Assembly: GCF_004364865.1 (NCBI RefSeq)
Contig: NZ_SOAU01000001.1
Coordinates: 4,711,417-4,775,416 of the forward strand
Reading direction: 5' to 3'
Length of the DNA stretch: 64,000 nucleotides
From: Ilumatobacter fluminis
GTDB taxonomy: Bacteria > Actinomycetota > Acidimicrobiia > Acidimicrobiales > Ilumatobacteraceae
The notes under the pieces were generated by a model that saw nothing but the letters and a program-made list of their open reading frames with translations, was not told the origin of the DNA and did no database searches. Numbering within the stretch: position 1 is the stretch's first letter; every line of letters begins with the position of its first letter. Positions 23,654 to 32,255 of this stretch are shown in pieces. Position numbers and translations under genes: made by a program.

Positions 23654-24288
23654 GACCGGGCCTCATCCTCGCGCTGGCGCTCGTCGCCGGGTGCGCCGCC
23701 GACCCGCCGAGCGCCGTCGTCGGCGTCGTCGTGACCGGCTGTGGCGCGCAGACCGTCGGCAGCGGCGCGTTCGTCGACGACGAGCTCGTGCTGACGTCGG
23801 CGCACACGCTGCGCGGCGCCGACACCGTTTCGATCGAGTCGGACGGGCGTTCGCTCGCAGCCGACATCGTCGCGTTCGATCCGAACCTCGACCTCGCCTA
23901 CCTCCGCGTCGAGGCCGGCGCGGCGGTGTCGCCGCTCGGTGTCGCCGCGGGAGACGCCGGGTCGCGGGCGAGCGCGTGGGCGGTCCGCGACGGTGAACCC
24001 GTCCGCCTCGACGTCGAGGTCGTGCGGCGGATCCGCCTGGAGACCGAGGACATCTACGTCGAGGGTGAGACCGAACGCCCGGCGTACGAACTCCGTGCCG
24101 ACGTCGAGCCGGGCGACTCGGGTGGGCCGGTGGTCGTCGACGGCAACGTCATCGGGGTGCTGTGGGCTCGCAGCACACGAACGGCCGGTCTCGCCTATGC
24201 GATCGACGTCGTGCGCGGCTCGGCGACGATCGACGAGCAGGTGACAACGGGAGACCTGCACGGTGTCGATCTCGACCGCTGCGACTGA
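23650..24288 (+). CDS. trypsin-like serine protease, predicted lipoprotein
   Basis: A ~212-residue secreted protease. The N-terminus is a lipoprotein signal (RPGLILALALVAGC), lipidated Cys at about residue 15. The chymotrypsin-fold triad is visible: His in TSAHTL, Asp in NLDLAYLRV, Ser in EPGDSGGPVVV. No ATG, GTG or TTG is placed well; CTG 23650 gives exactly the right signal peptide, overlaps the GNAT stop (CTGA) and follows AAGGAG by five bases. A rare CTG start is therefore proposed. It would act outside the membrane on unknown proteins. Confidence 0.85.
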   Translation: MRPGLILALALVAGCAADPPSAVVGVVVTGCGAQTVGSGAFVDDELVLTSAHTLRGADTVSIESDGRSLAADIVAFDPNLDLAYLRVEAGAAVSPLGVAAGDAGSRASAWAVRDGEPVRLDVEVVRRIRLETEDIYVEGETERPAYELRADVEPGDSGGPVVVDGNVIGVLWARSTRTAGLAYAIDVVRGSATIDEQVTTGDLHGVDLDRCD

Positions 24289-24291
24289 GCG

Positions 24292-25695
24292 TCACCAGAA
24301 GCCGGGGAGCGACTCGGTCGTGCCGTCGGCGTACCGGGCCAATCGCTCGAGCGCATCGTCGTCGAACACGTCGATCACGTCGTGCAGTGCGTCGGCGCCG
24401 GCCGACCGGATCGCCTGGTCGAACTCGGTGCGGCGTCGCGGCAGCTCCGAGGTGAGCACCAGGACACGTTCACCGGCGCCGCGCAGCGCGTGCGCGTGTC
24501 CGAGGGTGCGCCAGACGGCGTCGGCCGAGTTGAGACCACCCCGGTAGCGGGTGAACGGGCCGCCGATCAGGACGACCCATCGCGTCTCGGTGCGGTCGTG
24601 CACGACGTACGGCGCCGTGACGCCGACTCCCTTGATGCGGACGTTCGGACCTTCGATCGATCCGAAGCCAGCGCCTTCGAGCACCTGCTGGACCCGCTCC
24701 TTCGACCCGGCCTGTCGCTCCTCGATGAGCTCGATCGGGTGACCTTCGTCGTCGAGTCGAGCGGCGGCGAGTTCGAGATAGCCGGGATCGAGGTCGTACC
24801 CCACGTACCGACGGCCGAGCCGCGACGCTGCGACGAGCGTCGAACCACTGCCGACGAACGGGTCGAGGATGAGGTCGTCCTGGAAGGTGTAGAGCTCGAT
24901 CAGCTTCTCCGGGAGTTCGACCGGGAACGGGGCGGGATGACCGACCCGCTTCGCGGACTCGGTCGGTGTCTGCCAGACGTCGAGGGTCAGTGCCATGAAG
25001 TCCTCGGTGCTGACCGTCGACCGGTGCGGCAGATCCCGTTTGGCGCGTTCATCGGCCGACAAGGCGCGTTGGAACCGACCCTTGCTCGCGACGATGACTC
25101 GCTCGGTGACGTCGCGGAGCACGGGGTTCGTCGCGGTTCGGAACGACCCCCACGCACAGCTCCCGCTTGCACCGGCACCCTTCTGCCACACGATCTCGCC
25201 TCGCAGCAGCAGACCGAGCCGGTCCTGCAGGATGTGGATCACGTCGGCGGCGAGCGAGCGGTACGGCTTGCGGCCGAGGTTGGCGACGTTGACGGCGATC
25301 CGCCCGCCGGGCTCGAGCACGCGGACGCACTCGGCGAACACGTCGTGCAGCAGATCGAGGTACTCGAGGTACGACGACGGCACGCCGTCGCGTTCGAGTT
25401 CCTCCTCGTACTGCTTGCCGGCGAAGTAGGGCGGCGACGTGACCACCAACGCGACCGACCCGTCGGCGACGGTGTGCATGTCGCGGGCGTCGCCGCACAC
25501 CAGCGGCTCGTCGACCGGCTTCGGGTCGAGCACCGTGTCGTCGTCGTCGAGCACCGGCGCCTCGAAGCGGCCGTAGAAGCCCGAGGCGTCGTGCGACTCG
25601 CGCTTCGACACCCCGAAGTTCGAGGTCGTCGTGGCGCGTCGAGGCTCGTCACCGGTCGCGCGAGGGGCGCGCGCGGGGACACTCGATTCGGCCAT
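24292..25695 (-). CDS. orphan DNA methyltransferase with extra C-terminal domain
   Basis: A 467-residue amino-methyltransferase. Catalytic motif IV is TSPPYFAGKQY and motif I near the C-terminal half is DPFVGSGSTL, so the order is the beta-type arrangement; it could make N4-methylcytosine or N6-methyladenine. After YVGYDLDPGYLELAAARL comes a ~140-residue domain (WVVLIGGPFTRYRGGLNSAD and RVLVLTSELPRRRTEFDQAI) whose fold I cannot assign; the pattern is distantly reminiscent of nuclease-like folds but no catalytic Lys is obvious. No restriction gene is adjacent. TAGTCT lies six bases before ATG 25695. Confidence 0.92.
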   Translation of the reverse strand: MAESSVPARAPRATGDEPRRATTTSNFGVSKRESHDASGFYGRFEAPVLDDDDTVLDPKPVDEPLVCGDARDMHTVADGSVALVVTSPPYFAGKQYEEELERDGVPSSYLEYLDLLHDVFAECVRVLEPGGRIAVNVANLGRKPYRSLAADVIHILQDRLGLLLRGEIVWQKGAGASGSCAWGSFRTATNPVLRDVTERVIVASKGRFQRALSADERAKRDLPHRSTVSTEDFMALTLDVWQTPTESAKRVGHPAPFPVELPEKLIELYTFQDDLILDPFVGSGSTLVAASRLGRRYVGYDLDPGYLELAAARLDDEGHPIELIEERQAGSKERVQQVLEGAGFGSIEGPNVRIKGVGVTAPYVVHDRTETRWVVLIGGPFTRYRGGLNSADAVWRTLGHAHALRGAGERVLVLTSELPRRRTEFDQAIRSAGADALHDVIDVFDDDALERLARYADGTTESLPGFW

Positions 25696-25701
25696 CCGCT
25701 C

Positions 25702-25707
25702 AGACTA
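25702..25707 (-). promoter_or_regulatory. -10 element, leaderless start of methyltransferase
   Basis: TAGTCT on the minus strand, six bases before ATG 25695. Confidence 0.6.
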
Positions 25708-25759
25708 CGTGGCCGGTCGCGCGTGCCGCGCGATGGTCGATGGCGATCGTGTGACGCGT

Positions 25760-27193
25760 CTACTCGGGGACGAAAGCGATCAGATCGTCGGGCTCGCCGA
25801 GCGCCGTCAGGCTCACCGGTTCACCGACCTGGAGGTCGTCGTCGACGACGATCAGATCGGTCTCGCCGTCGAGCACGCGGACGATCGTCGCACCGTCGGG
25901 TCCGAGGACGATCCGGTCGTACTCGCCGATGGGTGCGGTGCCCTCGGGGTCGATGAGGACGGCGTCGGCGGTCACGTGCCCGAGCACGCGGCAGCCGTCG
26001 GCCGAGACGCCGGCGAGTTCCTCGACGGTGGCGAGGTCGGCGAGCTGTTCGCCCGACTCGAGATCGATGATCGAGTGATAGCCGCCGGGTCCGCCGACCG
26101 GGAAGCACGTCCAGGTCGGCTCGGGCGGGGTCGGGTCGACGGCGTTCGAGAACGTCGTCGTGAACAGGGTGCGTCCGTCGAGGTCGACCACCGCGACGAA
26201 CGTCGCGCCGCCGACGGCCAGCCGCTCGCCGCCCGCGGTCGGGGCGACCCACTCGATCGCGGCGCCCGCCGGCACGGCGATGGCGCCCAGACGTTCGGCG
26301 GTGTCGTTGCCCGACTCGATGCGGTACACCTCGCCCCCGACGGCGACCATCGTGAGGCGGTCGCCATCGAGCACGCCGATGCTGCCGGCGGGAATGTCGG
26401 TCGGGACCGTGGCTTTCGTGGTCCGGTCGAGCGCCATCAGTGACACGTCGGCCTGGAGCCCGACCGTCTGACTCGTCGCGACCAGCTCGTCACCGACGGC
26501 GATCGGTTGGTCGGCGAGGAAGACCGGTGCGTCGCCGTCGGGGCGGACCACGATCGTCTGGAAGTTCGCGGCGTCGGCGATGGCGAACATCGAGCCGTCG
26601 TCGTTGGTGCGCAACGTCGCCAGGAACATCTTCGGATCGATGGGCGACGATGCGAGTGCGAGGCCGCCGATGTCGATCACCGACCGGTTCGTCAGGTCGA
26701 TCAGGCTGACGTCTCCACCGGTGGGGACGCCGGCCGCGAGGAACGTCGGACCGTCGGTACGCACGGTCGCGATGTCGGCCGAGGCCGGGAGGTCGACCAC
26801 GACCGGTTCGGCGTCGTCGCCCGGCTCGGGCAACACGGTGAGGGTGCGGCTGTTGGCGAGCGCCAGGATGCCGTCGCCGGCGTACAGCGAGCCGGTGCGC
26901 CCGTGGCCGGGCGACTCGGCGGTCACCTCGCCGTCGGCGTCGACATAGGTGACGTCGCCCGTGCCGCGGTCGACGAGGGCGATCGCTTCCCAACCGACCC
27001 GGTCGCGGTCGAGCGACGACTCACCACCGCCGAACCAGCGCCAGCCGACGACCGCGGCGGCGAACACGAGGGTCACGATGCCGGTGCCGACGAGCATGCG
27101 GCGTGCCGCGTAGTTCGGCGGCTTGGGCATGGCGCGCTGCCGGCCGGGCCGGGCGGCGCCGTCCGTGGGGGTACTCGATGGCCCGTCCGACAC
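25760..27193 (-). CDS. membrane-anchored beta-propeller-like protein
   Basis: A 477-residue protein. A basic N-terminus leads to one TM helix (MLVGTGIVTLVFAAAVVGW), then a ~420-residue extracytoplasmic region of repeated 'strand-D-x-D/G' units (VALVDRGTGDVTYVDADGEV, DIATVRTDGPTFLAAG) that looks like a PQQ/WD-type propeller. No catalytic site seen. GTG 27193 is chosen over a TTG six codons upstream because TACCGT lies eight bases before it. Confidence 0.8.
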   Translation of the reverse strand: MSDGPSSTPTDGAARPGRQRAMPKPPNYAARRMLVGTGIVTLVFAAAVVGWRWFGGGESSLDRDRVGWEAIALVDRGTGDVTYVDADGEVTAESPGHGRTGSLYAGDGILALANSRTLTVLPEPGDDAEPVVVDLPASADIATVRTDGPTFLAAGVPTGGDVSLIDLTNRSVIDIGGLALASSPIDPKMFLATLRTNDDGSMFAIADAANFQTIVVRPDGDAPVFLADQPIAVGDELVATSQTVGLQADVSLMALDRTTKATVPTDIPAGSIGVLDGDRLTMVAVGGEVYRIESGNDTAERLGAIAVPAGAAIEWVAPTAGGERLAVGGATFVAVVDLDGRTLFTTTFSNAVDPTPPEPTWTCFPVGGPGGYHSIIDLESGEQLADLATVEELAGVSADGCRVLGHVTADAVLIDPEGTAPIGEYDRIVLGPDGATIVRVLDGETDLIVVDDDLQVGEPVSLTALGEPDDLIAFVPE

Positions 27194-27201
27194 GGCATCG
27201 A

Positions 27202-27207
27202 ACGGTA
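27202..27207 (-). promoter_or_regulatory. -10 element of propeller gene
   Basis: TACCGT on the minus strand, eight bases before GTG 27193. The divergent -10 at 27224 is 16 bases away, so the two promoters are almost back to back. Confidence 0.55.
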
Positions 27208-27223
27208 GCAATGCTGCGAGGGA

Positions 27224-27229
27224 TATGGT
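27224..27229 (+). promoter_or_regulatory. -10 element, leaderless start of zinc-ribbon gene
   Basis: TATGGT, seven bases, then GTG 27237. Confidence 0.6.
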
Positions 27230-27236
27230 GCCGTTC

Positions 27237-27416
27237 GTGGAGTTCGTGTGCCCTCGTTGCTCGTCGACCGTCGAAGCCCGGTACTACGGGCCGTGCTCGA
27301 CGTGCCGCGACCAGCTGCGCGACGTGTTCCGCAGCGAGGGTCGCGTCGTCGAGTTGGCCGAGTACGAGCCCAAGATGAACGTCACCCCCAACGCCGTCGC
27401 CCTCAAAGACGACTGA
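27237..27416 (+). CDS. 59-residue zinc-ribbon protein, hypothetical
   Basis: A very short protein with CPRCSS and CSTCRDQ, giving two CxxC pairs about 17 residues apart, then a charged tail (RVVELAEYEPKMNVTPNAVA). The start GTG 27237 follows a -10 element directly; upstream in-frame ATGs would extend into the divergent promoter. No family recognised. Divergent from the propeller gene and convergent with ccrA. Confidence 0.78.
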   Translation: MEFVCPRCSSTVEARYYGPCSTCRDQLRDVFRSEGRVVELAEYEPKMNVTPNAVALKDD

Positions 27417-27438
27417 CGCACCTGCACGGATGGGCCCT

Positions 27439-27458
27439 GACCCCGTCGGTGCGGGGTC
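27439..27458. terminator. 7-bp hairpin between convergent genes
   Basis: GACCCCG, loop TCGGTG, CGGGGTC, between the zinc-ribbon gene and ccrA. Confidence 0.6.
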
Positions 27459-27467
27459 GAGGACGGT

Positions 27468-28805
27468 TCAGCGCTTGGTGCGGTAGCGGGTGATGTTCGC
27501 TTCGCCGACCTGCTCGCGGAACTCGGGATCGTCGATACCGAGGCCTTCTTCGGGCGCGAGGCACAGCACGCCGAGCTTGCCCTCGGCCTCGTTGCGGTGC
27601 ACCGCGAGCGAGGCGGCGCCGACGTGCTCGAGGTCGTAGACGTCGCTCATGATCGGGTGGATCCTGCCCTGACTGATGAGCTTGTTGGCGGCCCACGCCT
27701 CTTCGTAGTTGGCGAAGTGCGACGACAGCAGGCGCTTCAGCTTCATCCAGAAGTGGCGGTTGTCGAACTCGACCATGTAGCCCGACGTCGCAGCGCAGGT
27801 GACGACGGTACCGCCGCGCTTGACCGCGAAGATCGAGGCGCCCATCGTCGAGCGGCCCGGGTGCTCGAACACGATGTCGGGGTCTTCGCCGATGAGTTCG
27901 CGGATCTTCTTGCCGAACCGGCGCCACTCCGACTCGTCCTGGGTGTGTTCGTCGGACCAGAACTGGTAGCCCTCGGCGCGGCGGTCGATGACGGCCTCGC
28001 AGCCCATGTCGTTGAGGAGCTGGGCACGTTCGGGCGACGACACGACACCGATCGGGGTGCCGCCACCGTTGAGCACGTACTGGATCGCGTAGCCGCCGAT
28101 GCCGCCGGTGGCGCCCCACACCAGCACGTTGTCGCCCTGCTTCAGGTTGGCGCCGTTGTGGCTGACGAGCATGCGGTACGACGTCGAGTTGCACAGGGCG
28201 TTCACGGCGGCCTCTTCCCACGTGAGGTGGGCCGGCTTCGGCATCAGCTGGTTCGCCTTCACGATCGACAGGTCGGCGAGGCCGCCGAAGTTCGTCTCGA
28301 AGCCCCAGATGCGCTGGTTGGCGGCGAGCATCGAGTCGTCGTGCGCCGAATGGTCCTGGTCGTCGACGTGGTTGCAGTGCACGGTGACCCGGTCGCCCGG
28401 CTTCCAATTGCGGACGGCGGAGCCGACCTGCAGCACGACACCCGAGGCGTCGGAGCCCATGATGTGGTACGGCTGCGCGTGGCGCGCCGCCCACTCCGAC
28501 TCGCGGGCGAGGCGGTCGAGGAACCCGAACGTCGGCAGCGGCTCGAAGATCGACGTCCACACCGTGTTGAAGTTGATCGAGCTCGCCATGACGGCGATGT
28601 AGACCTCGTCGGGGGCGAGTTCGGGCGTGGCGACCTCGTCGATGTGAATCGACTTCGTCGGGTCCTTCTCGGACGATTCGACCCCCTCGAACATGTCGAC
28701 CTCGTCGCGCTTCACGAACGCGGCCCGATACGACTCGGGGATCGAGAGGTTGGCCAGTTCGTCGCCGGAGGCGCCGGCCTGGATGGCTTCGAGGATGTGC
28801 TGCAT
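27468..28805 (-). CDS. ccrA: crotonyl-CoA carboxylase/reductase
   Basis: A 445-residue enoyl-thioester reductase/carboxylase of the medium-chain dehydrogenase superfamily. Characteristic blocks are SIHIDEVATPELAPDEVYIA, SSINFNTVWTSIFEPLPTF, IWGFETNFGGLADLSIVKAN and the NADPH loop VWGATGGIGGYAIQYV. These enzymes reductively carboxylate crotonyl-CoA to ethylmalonyl-CoA, either in the ethylmalonyl-CoA pathway of acetate assimilation or as extender-unit supply. No polyketide synthase is nearby, so central carbon metabolism is more likely; a thiolase lies 4.5 kb away. A divergent TetR gene and a double operator control the promoter region. Confidence 0.95.
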   Translation of the reverse strand: MQHILEAIQAGASGDELANLSIPESYRAAFVKRDEVDMFEGVESSEKDPTKSIHIDEVATPELAPDEVYIAVMASSINFNTVWTSIFEPLPTFGFLDRLARESEWAARHAQPYHIMGSDASGVVLQVGSAVRNWKPGDRVTVHCNHVDDQDHSAHDDSMLAANQRIWGFETNFGGLADLSIVKANQLMPKPAHLTWEEAAVNALCNSTSYRMLVSHNGANLKQGDNVLVWGATGGIGGYAIQYVLNGGGTPIGVVSSPERAQLLNDMGCEAVIDRRAEGYQFWSDEHTQDESEWRRFGKKIRELIGEDPDIVFEHPGRSTMGASIFAVKRGGTVVTCAATSGYMVEFDNRHFWMKLKRLLSSHFANYEEAWAANKLISQGRIHPIMSDVYDLEHVGAASLAVHRNEAEGKLGVLCLAPEEGLGIDDPEFREQVGEANITRYRTKR

Positions 28806-28855
28806 GTCGCTGGAGCTCCGTGGGAAAGGGGTCGGCCGGTGTCCCGACCGAGTGG

Positions 28856-28873
28856 GGCTAACGAGGATTAGCC
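28856..28873. promoter_or_regulatory. TetR-type operator 1
   Basis: GGCTAA-N6-TTAGCC, a perfect 18-bp dyad, between divergent ccrA and the TetR gene. Confidence 0.75.
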
Positions 28874-28890
28874 GAATGGTAGCGCGTGGT

Positions 28891-28908
28891 GGCTAATGAG
28901 TGTTAGCC
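28891..28908. promoter_or_regulatory. TetR-type operator 2
   Basis: A second GGCTAA-N6-TTAGCC dyad with different spacer bases, centred 35 bp from the first. It lies just upstream of the TetR gene's -10. Confidence 0.75.
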
Positions 28909-28926
28909 GAACGGGCCGTTTGCGCG

Positions 28927-28932
28927 TAACGT
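28927..28932 (+). promoter_or_regulatory. -10 element of TetR gene
   Basis: TAACGT, eight bases before ATG 28941. Confidence 0.55.
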
Positions 28933-28940
28933 GTCGGACG

Positions 28941-29642
28941 ATGACCCTCGGAGAACGATCCACGGGCGGCCGCACCCACGTGCCGAGCGCCGCCGAACGG
29001 CAGGCCGATCCGGCTGCGCCGAAGGGTCGCTCGTCGGGCCGTCCCTCCGACCGCCACGGCGAGATCCTCGACGCCGCACTCGAACTGTTCGCCACGATCG
29101 GCTACCGGGCGACCACGATGTCGCAGATCGGCGACCGGATCGGCATCCGCGGTCCGAGCCTCTACAAGCACGTGCACTCCAAGCAGGAGATGCTCGTCGA
29201 GATCATGGCCGGCATGATGGAAGAACTGCTGCGGCGCCAGCGCGCCGCGCTCGATGCCGGCGGCGACGTGCGCGAGCGGCTCGAGCGGATCACGGCGGTC
29301 CACGTCCAGTACCACGCCGAGCACCGGTACGAGGCGTTCGTCGGGCACCGTGAGATCGACAGCCTCGAAGAGCCCGAACGCAGCCGGATCCTCGATCTGC
29401 GGCGCGAGTACGAGTCGCGTTTCCGTGAACTCGTGCAGGAGGGGCGTGAGCACGACGTGTTCGGCGCCTCGTCTGACCGGTGGGCGTCGTACGCCATCCT
29501 CGACATGGGCATCGGTGTCTCGGCCTGGTACAACCCGAGCGGTTCGGTCGGCCCCGACGAACTCGCCGCCACCTACGCCGAGTTCGCCGTGCGCATGCTC
29601 GGCGCCGGTGAGGCCGAACCGGCTCCGCGACGCAGCGCCTGA
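28941..29642 (+). CDS. TetR-family transcriptional regulator
   Basis: A 233-residue repressor-type protein. A ~35-residue basic/disordered N-terminus is followed by the TetR HTH (EILDAALELFATIGYRATTM, then GIRGPSLYKHVHSKQEMLVE) and a helical ligand-binding domain of the fatty-acid/acyl-CoA-regulator type (VHVQYHAEHRYEAFVGHREI). Divergent orientation and the two dyads between it and ccrA suggest it represses ccrA and itself, with an acyl-CoA ligand as a plausible signal. Confidence 0.92.
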   Translation: MTLGERSTGGRTHVPSAAERQADPAAPKGRSSGRPSDRHGEILDAALELFATIGYRATTMSQIGDRIGIRGPSLYKHVHSKQEMLVEIMAGMMEELLRRQRAALDAGGDVRERLERITAVHVQYHAEHRYEAFVGHREIDSLEEPERSRILDLRREYESRFRELVQEGREHDVFGASSDRWASYAILDMGIGVSAWYNPSGSVGPDELAATYAEFAVRMLGAGEAEPAPRRSA

Positions 29643-29662
29643 ACACGCGCGACAATGCGACG

Positions 29663-31108
29663 ATGTCGACCCGCTGGACCGCTGCGCTCGTCGCGGCCGC
29701 GTTCGGTATCGCGACGTTCCTGCTGGGGCTGACACGGGTCGGCGACGAACCGTTCTGGATGGACGAGGCAGCCAGCCGTTACTTCGTCGATCGGCCGTTG
29801 CGCGACCTGCTGCGCGTGATCTGGCGACAGGAATCCGGCCAAGGGCCGTTCTACCTCATGCTTTGGCTGTGGCAGCACGTGACCGACTCCGACGCCGGGC
29901 TGCGCGTCGTCGCCGTGGCCGGTGGCTCCGTCGCCGTGGCTGCGGCCGTGTGGTTCGCCCGGCGCTGGTTCGGGTGGGCGGTGGCCATCGGTACCGGGGC
30001 GATGCTGATGATGAATCCGTTCTTCTTGCGGTATCTCACGGAGCTGCGCGGCTACTCGTGGGCGATGGCGTTCGCGACGATCGCCGCCGGGTCAGCCGTC
30101 GAGTTGGTGCTGCGACCGAGATGGGGCTGGTCGATCGTGGCCGGACTGGCCGCCGGACTCGCCATCGGCACGGTCTTGATGACCGCCTTCTGGTTCCTCG
30201 TGCTCGCGGTCGCGCTCGCGGCGGTGTCGTGGCGTTCGGTCGACACCGCTCGACTCCGGCTTGCCGCGGTCACGGTGCTCCTCTCCGTCGTCGTCGCCGC
30301 CCCGTTGCTCAACGCCACCAGATTCCGGAGCGGCCAGCTCGACTGGGTTCCGGCCACGACGCGACGGCGCCTCGTCTCGACCATGTACGACGTGGCGGGA
30401 GGACGCGGATGGTTCTTCGTCGCCGTCGTCGGTCTGGCCGTGTTCACGGTGTCGGTCGTCGTGCTCGACGAGGCGCGGCAACGCGTCGCCGGCGTGGCGG
30501 TGCTGGCGATGGCCGTCGGCGGCACCGCTGCGCTCGTCGTCGTGTCGTTCGTCAAGCCGCTCCTGGTCACGCGCTACTTCGCGCCATCGGCCCCCTTCAT
30601 CGCTCTGGGCACGATCGGTGGATTCGTCGCCGCGGGCCGGTGGGCTGCATCCCGGCTCCCGGCACGGTTCGACACGCTCCGGCGACCGGTCGCGCTCGCA
30701 CCGACCGTCGGCGTCCTCACGCTGATGTGTGCAGCGTTCGTGCAGTGGGGTGTCTTCACCGACCGTGATCGTGTCGAAGATCCGAGGGCCGCCGTCGAGT
30801 TCGTGGAGGCTCGGTTCGACGAGGGCGACGTCGTCGTGATCGATCGCCCGACGCCCGCAATCCTGCGTTACCTCGGCGACCGGCCCGACATCGACCCGGG
30901 TTGGATGCCGCCCGATCCCGCGCGCGCCTTCTGGCCGCGTCGACCCTTCGCCGACTACGCCGCCGAGCTCGACGAGGCCGACACGGTGTTCGTCTTCACC
31001 TGGAACGGTTGGAACCTCGACCCGGTGGTCGAGCGGCTGATCGCCCGACAGGGCGCCGAGCAGACCCGGTTCGGTCAGGCGATCGTGTGGGTGGTGCCGT
31101 CACATTGA
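29663..31108 (+). CDS. membrane glycosyltransferase of the GT-C (GT39-like) type
   Basis: A 481-residue protein with about ten TM helices. The first external loop carries FWMDEAASRYF, with the Asp-Glu pair that in GT-C enzymes binds the polyprenyl-phosphate sugar donor and metal. The C-terminal ~110 residues are soluble (FVEARFDEGDVVVIDRPTPA). It probably transfers a sugar from a lipid carrier to a lipid or protein outside the membrane; donor and acceptor unknown. It starts 20 bases after the TetR gene and could be cotranscribed, though GACAAT lies six bases before its ATG. Confidence 0.85.
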   Translation: MSTRWTAALVAAAFGIATFLLGLTRVGDEPFWMDEAASRYFVDRPLRDLLRVIWRQESGQGPFYLMLWLWQHVTDSDAGLRVVAVAGGSVAVAAAVWFARRWFGWAVAIGTGAMLMMNPFFLRYLTELRGYSWAMAFATIAAGSAVELVLRPRWGWSIVAGLAAGLAIGTVLMTAFWFLVLAVALAAVSWRSVDTARLRLAAVTVLLSVVVAAPLLNATRFRSGQLDWVPATTRRRLVSTMYDVAGGRGWFFVAVVGLAVFTVSVVVLDEARQRVAGVAVLAMAVGGTAALVVVSFVKPLLVTRYFAPSAPFIALGTIGGFVAAGRWAASRLPARFDTLRRPVALAPTVGVLTLMCAAFVQWGVFTDRDRVEDPRAAVEFVEARFDEGDVVVIDRPTPAILRYLGDRPDIDPGWMPPDPARAFWPRRPFADYAAELDEADTVFVFTWNGWNLDPVVERLIARQGAEQTRFGQAIVWVVPSH

Positions 31109-31118
31109 GCGCAGGCGA

Positions 31119-32255
31119 TCAGCGCAAGACCTCGCGAAGCGTGAGGCGGCGCCCCGTCCTCACGATGGCCCGCCGGAAGACGATTGCACCGATCCGTGCG
31201 GCAGCGAACACGGTGGCGTAGAGCAGGACGGCGGAGAGGGTGTACTCGACGATCGAACCGGCCTCGACCGCGACCCGGTACGGCACGACCATCGGCGACG
31301 TCAGCGGGAAATAGGCGAGCACGGTGCCGAGCGTCGAGTCACCCGCCGACAGGGCGGCGAGATAGCCGACGACCAGGATCATCGTCAGCGGCACCACGAC
31401 CGAGCCCGCTTCCTCCTGGCGCGACACCAGTGAGCCCATCGCGCCGGCGAGCGTGAGGAACAGGGCGAGCCCGCCGATGAACCAGATCGACGATGCGAGC
31501 AGGGTCTCCATCAGGCCGGACGGGAGGTCGCCGCCGACGGCGAACTTCACGACGACCGGCGTCGCCGCTGCCGTCAGGGTGAGCAATCCGATGCAGCCGA
31601 CGCCGATGACCTTGCCGAACAACAGCGATCGGGGCGGCACGATCGCCAGCAGCACCTCGCTGACCCGGTTGGCCTTCTCGACCGCGACACCGCTCGCGAC
31701 CTGCGACGTGAGGATGACCGTGAGGAGATACAGCACCATGCTGATGAGGAACGCCGACGCCTGCTTCTCGCCACGTTCGGCGTCGACCGGCTCGATCGAC
31801 GGAGCCGCCGACGCGAACGCCTCGCGCACCTCGGCCGGATCGATCCCGGCGTCGGTCAGACGATCGGCCACGACGCGATCGGCCACGACGCCGGCGACGA
31901 CGTCGACCAAGACCGAGTTCTCGTCTTCCACGACCAGGACCGGTCGTGGCGCGATCACCACGCCGACGTCGACCTCTTCGGCGGCGATCGCGTCGGCGAT
32001 GTCGTTGCGGTCGACGCCGACGGAGACCTCGAGTCGCGGGTCGTCGACCGCTTCGAGTGCTTCGGCGAGCCCGAGATCGTCGTCGCCGACGATCATGACC
32101 CGATCGTTGTCGTCGCCGTCGGGCAACACCTCGGGCAGCAGCACCAGGGTGAGCGACCCGAGGAAGGTCAGCAACACCAGCGCCCAGATCCCCTTGCGGC
32201 GCGCCGCCTCGCGCACCTCGCGTTCGATCACGAGACGGGTGGTCCGGGCGCTCAC
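31119..32255 (-). CDS. ABC-2 transporter permease, NatB-like
   Basis: A 378-residue permease: TM1 near the N-terminus (IWALVLLTFLGSLTLVLLP), a ~140-residue external domain, then about five TM helices with the NatB-type block VEKANRVSEVLLAIVPPRSL. It starts at GTG 32255, overlapping the ATPase stop (GTGA). A longer reading of this frame runs through the ATPase gene in a different frame and is rejected. NatAB systems export sodium or toxic compounds; the substrate here is unknown. Confidence 0.9.
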   Translation of the reverse strand: MSARTTRLVIEREVREAARRKGIWALVLLTFLGSLTLVLLPEVLPDGDDNDRVMIVGDDDLGLAEALEAVDDPRLEVSVGVDRNDIADAIAAEEVDVGVVIAPRPVLVVEDENSVLVDVVAGVVADRVVADRLTDAGIDPAEVREAFASAAPSIEPVDAERGEKQASAFLISMVLYLLTVILTSQVASGVAVEKANRVSEVLLAIVPPRSLLFGKVIGVGCIGLLTLTAAATPVVVKFAVGGDLPSGLMETLLASSIWFIGGLALFLTLAGAMGSLVSRQEEAGSVVVPLTMILVVGYLAALSAGDSTLGTVLAYFPLTSPMVVPYRVAVEAGSIVEYTLSAVLLYATVFAAARIGAIVFRRAIVRTGRRLTLREVLR

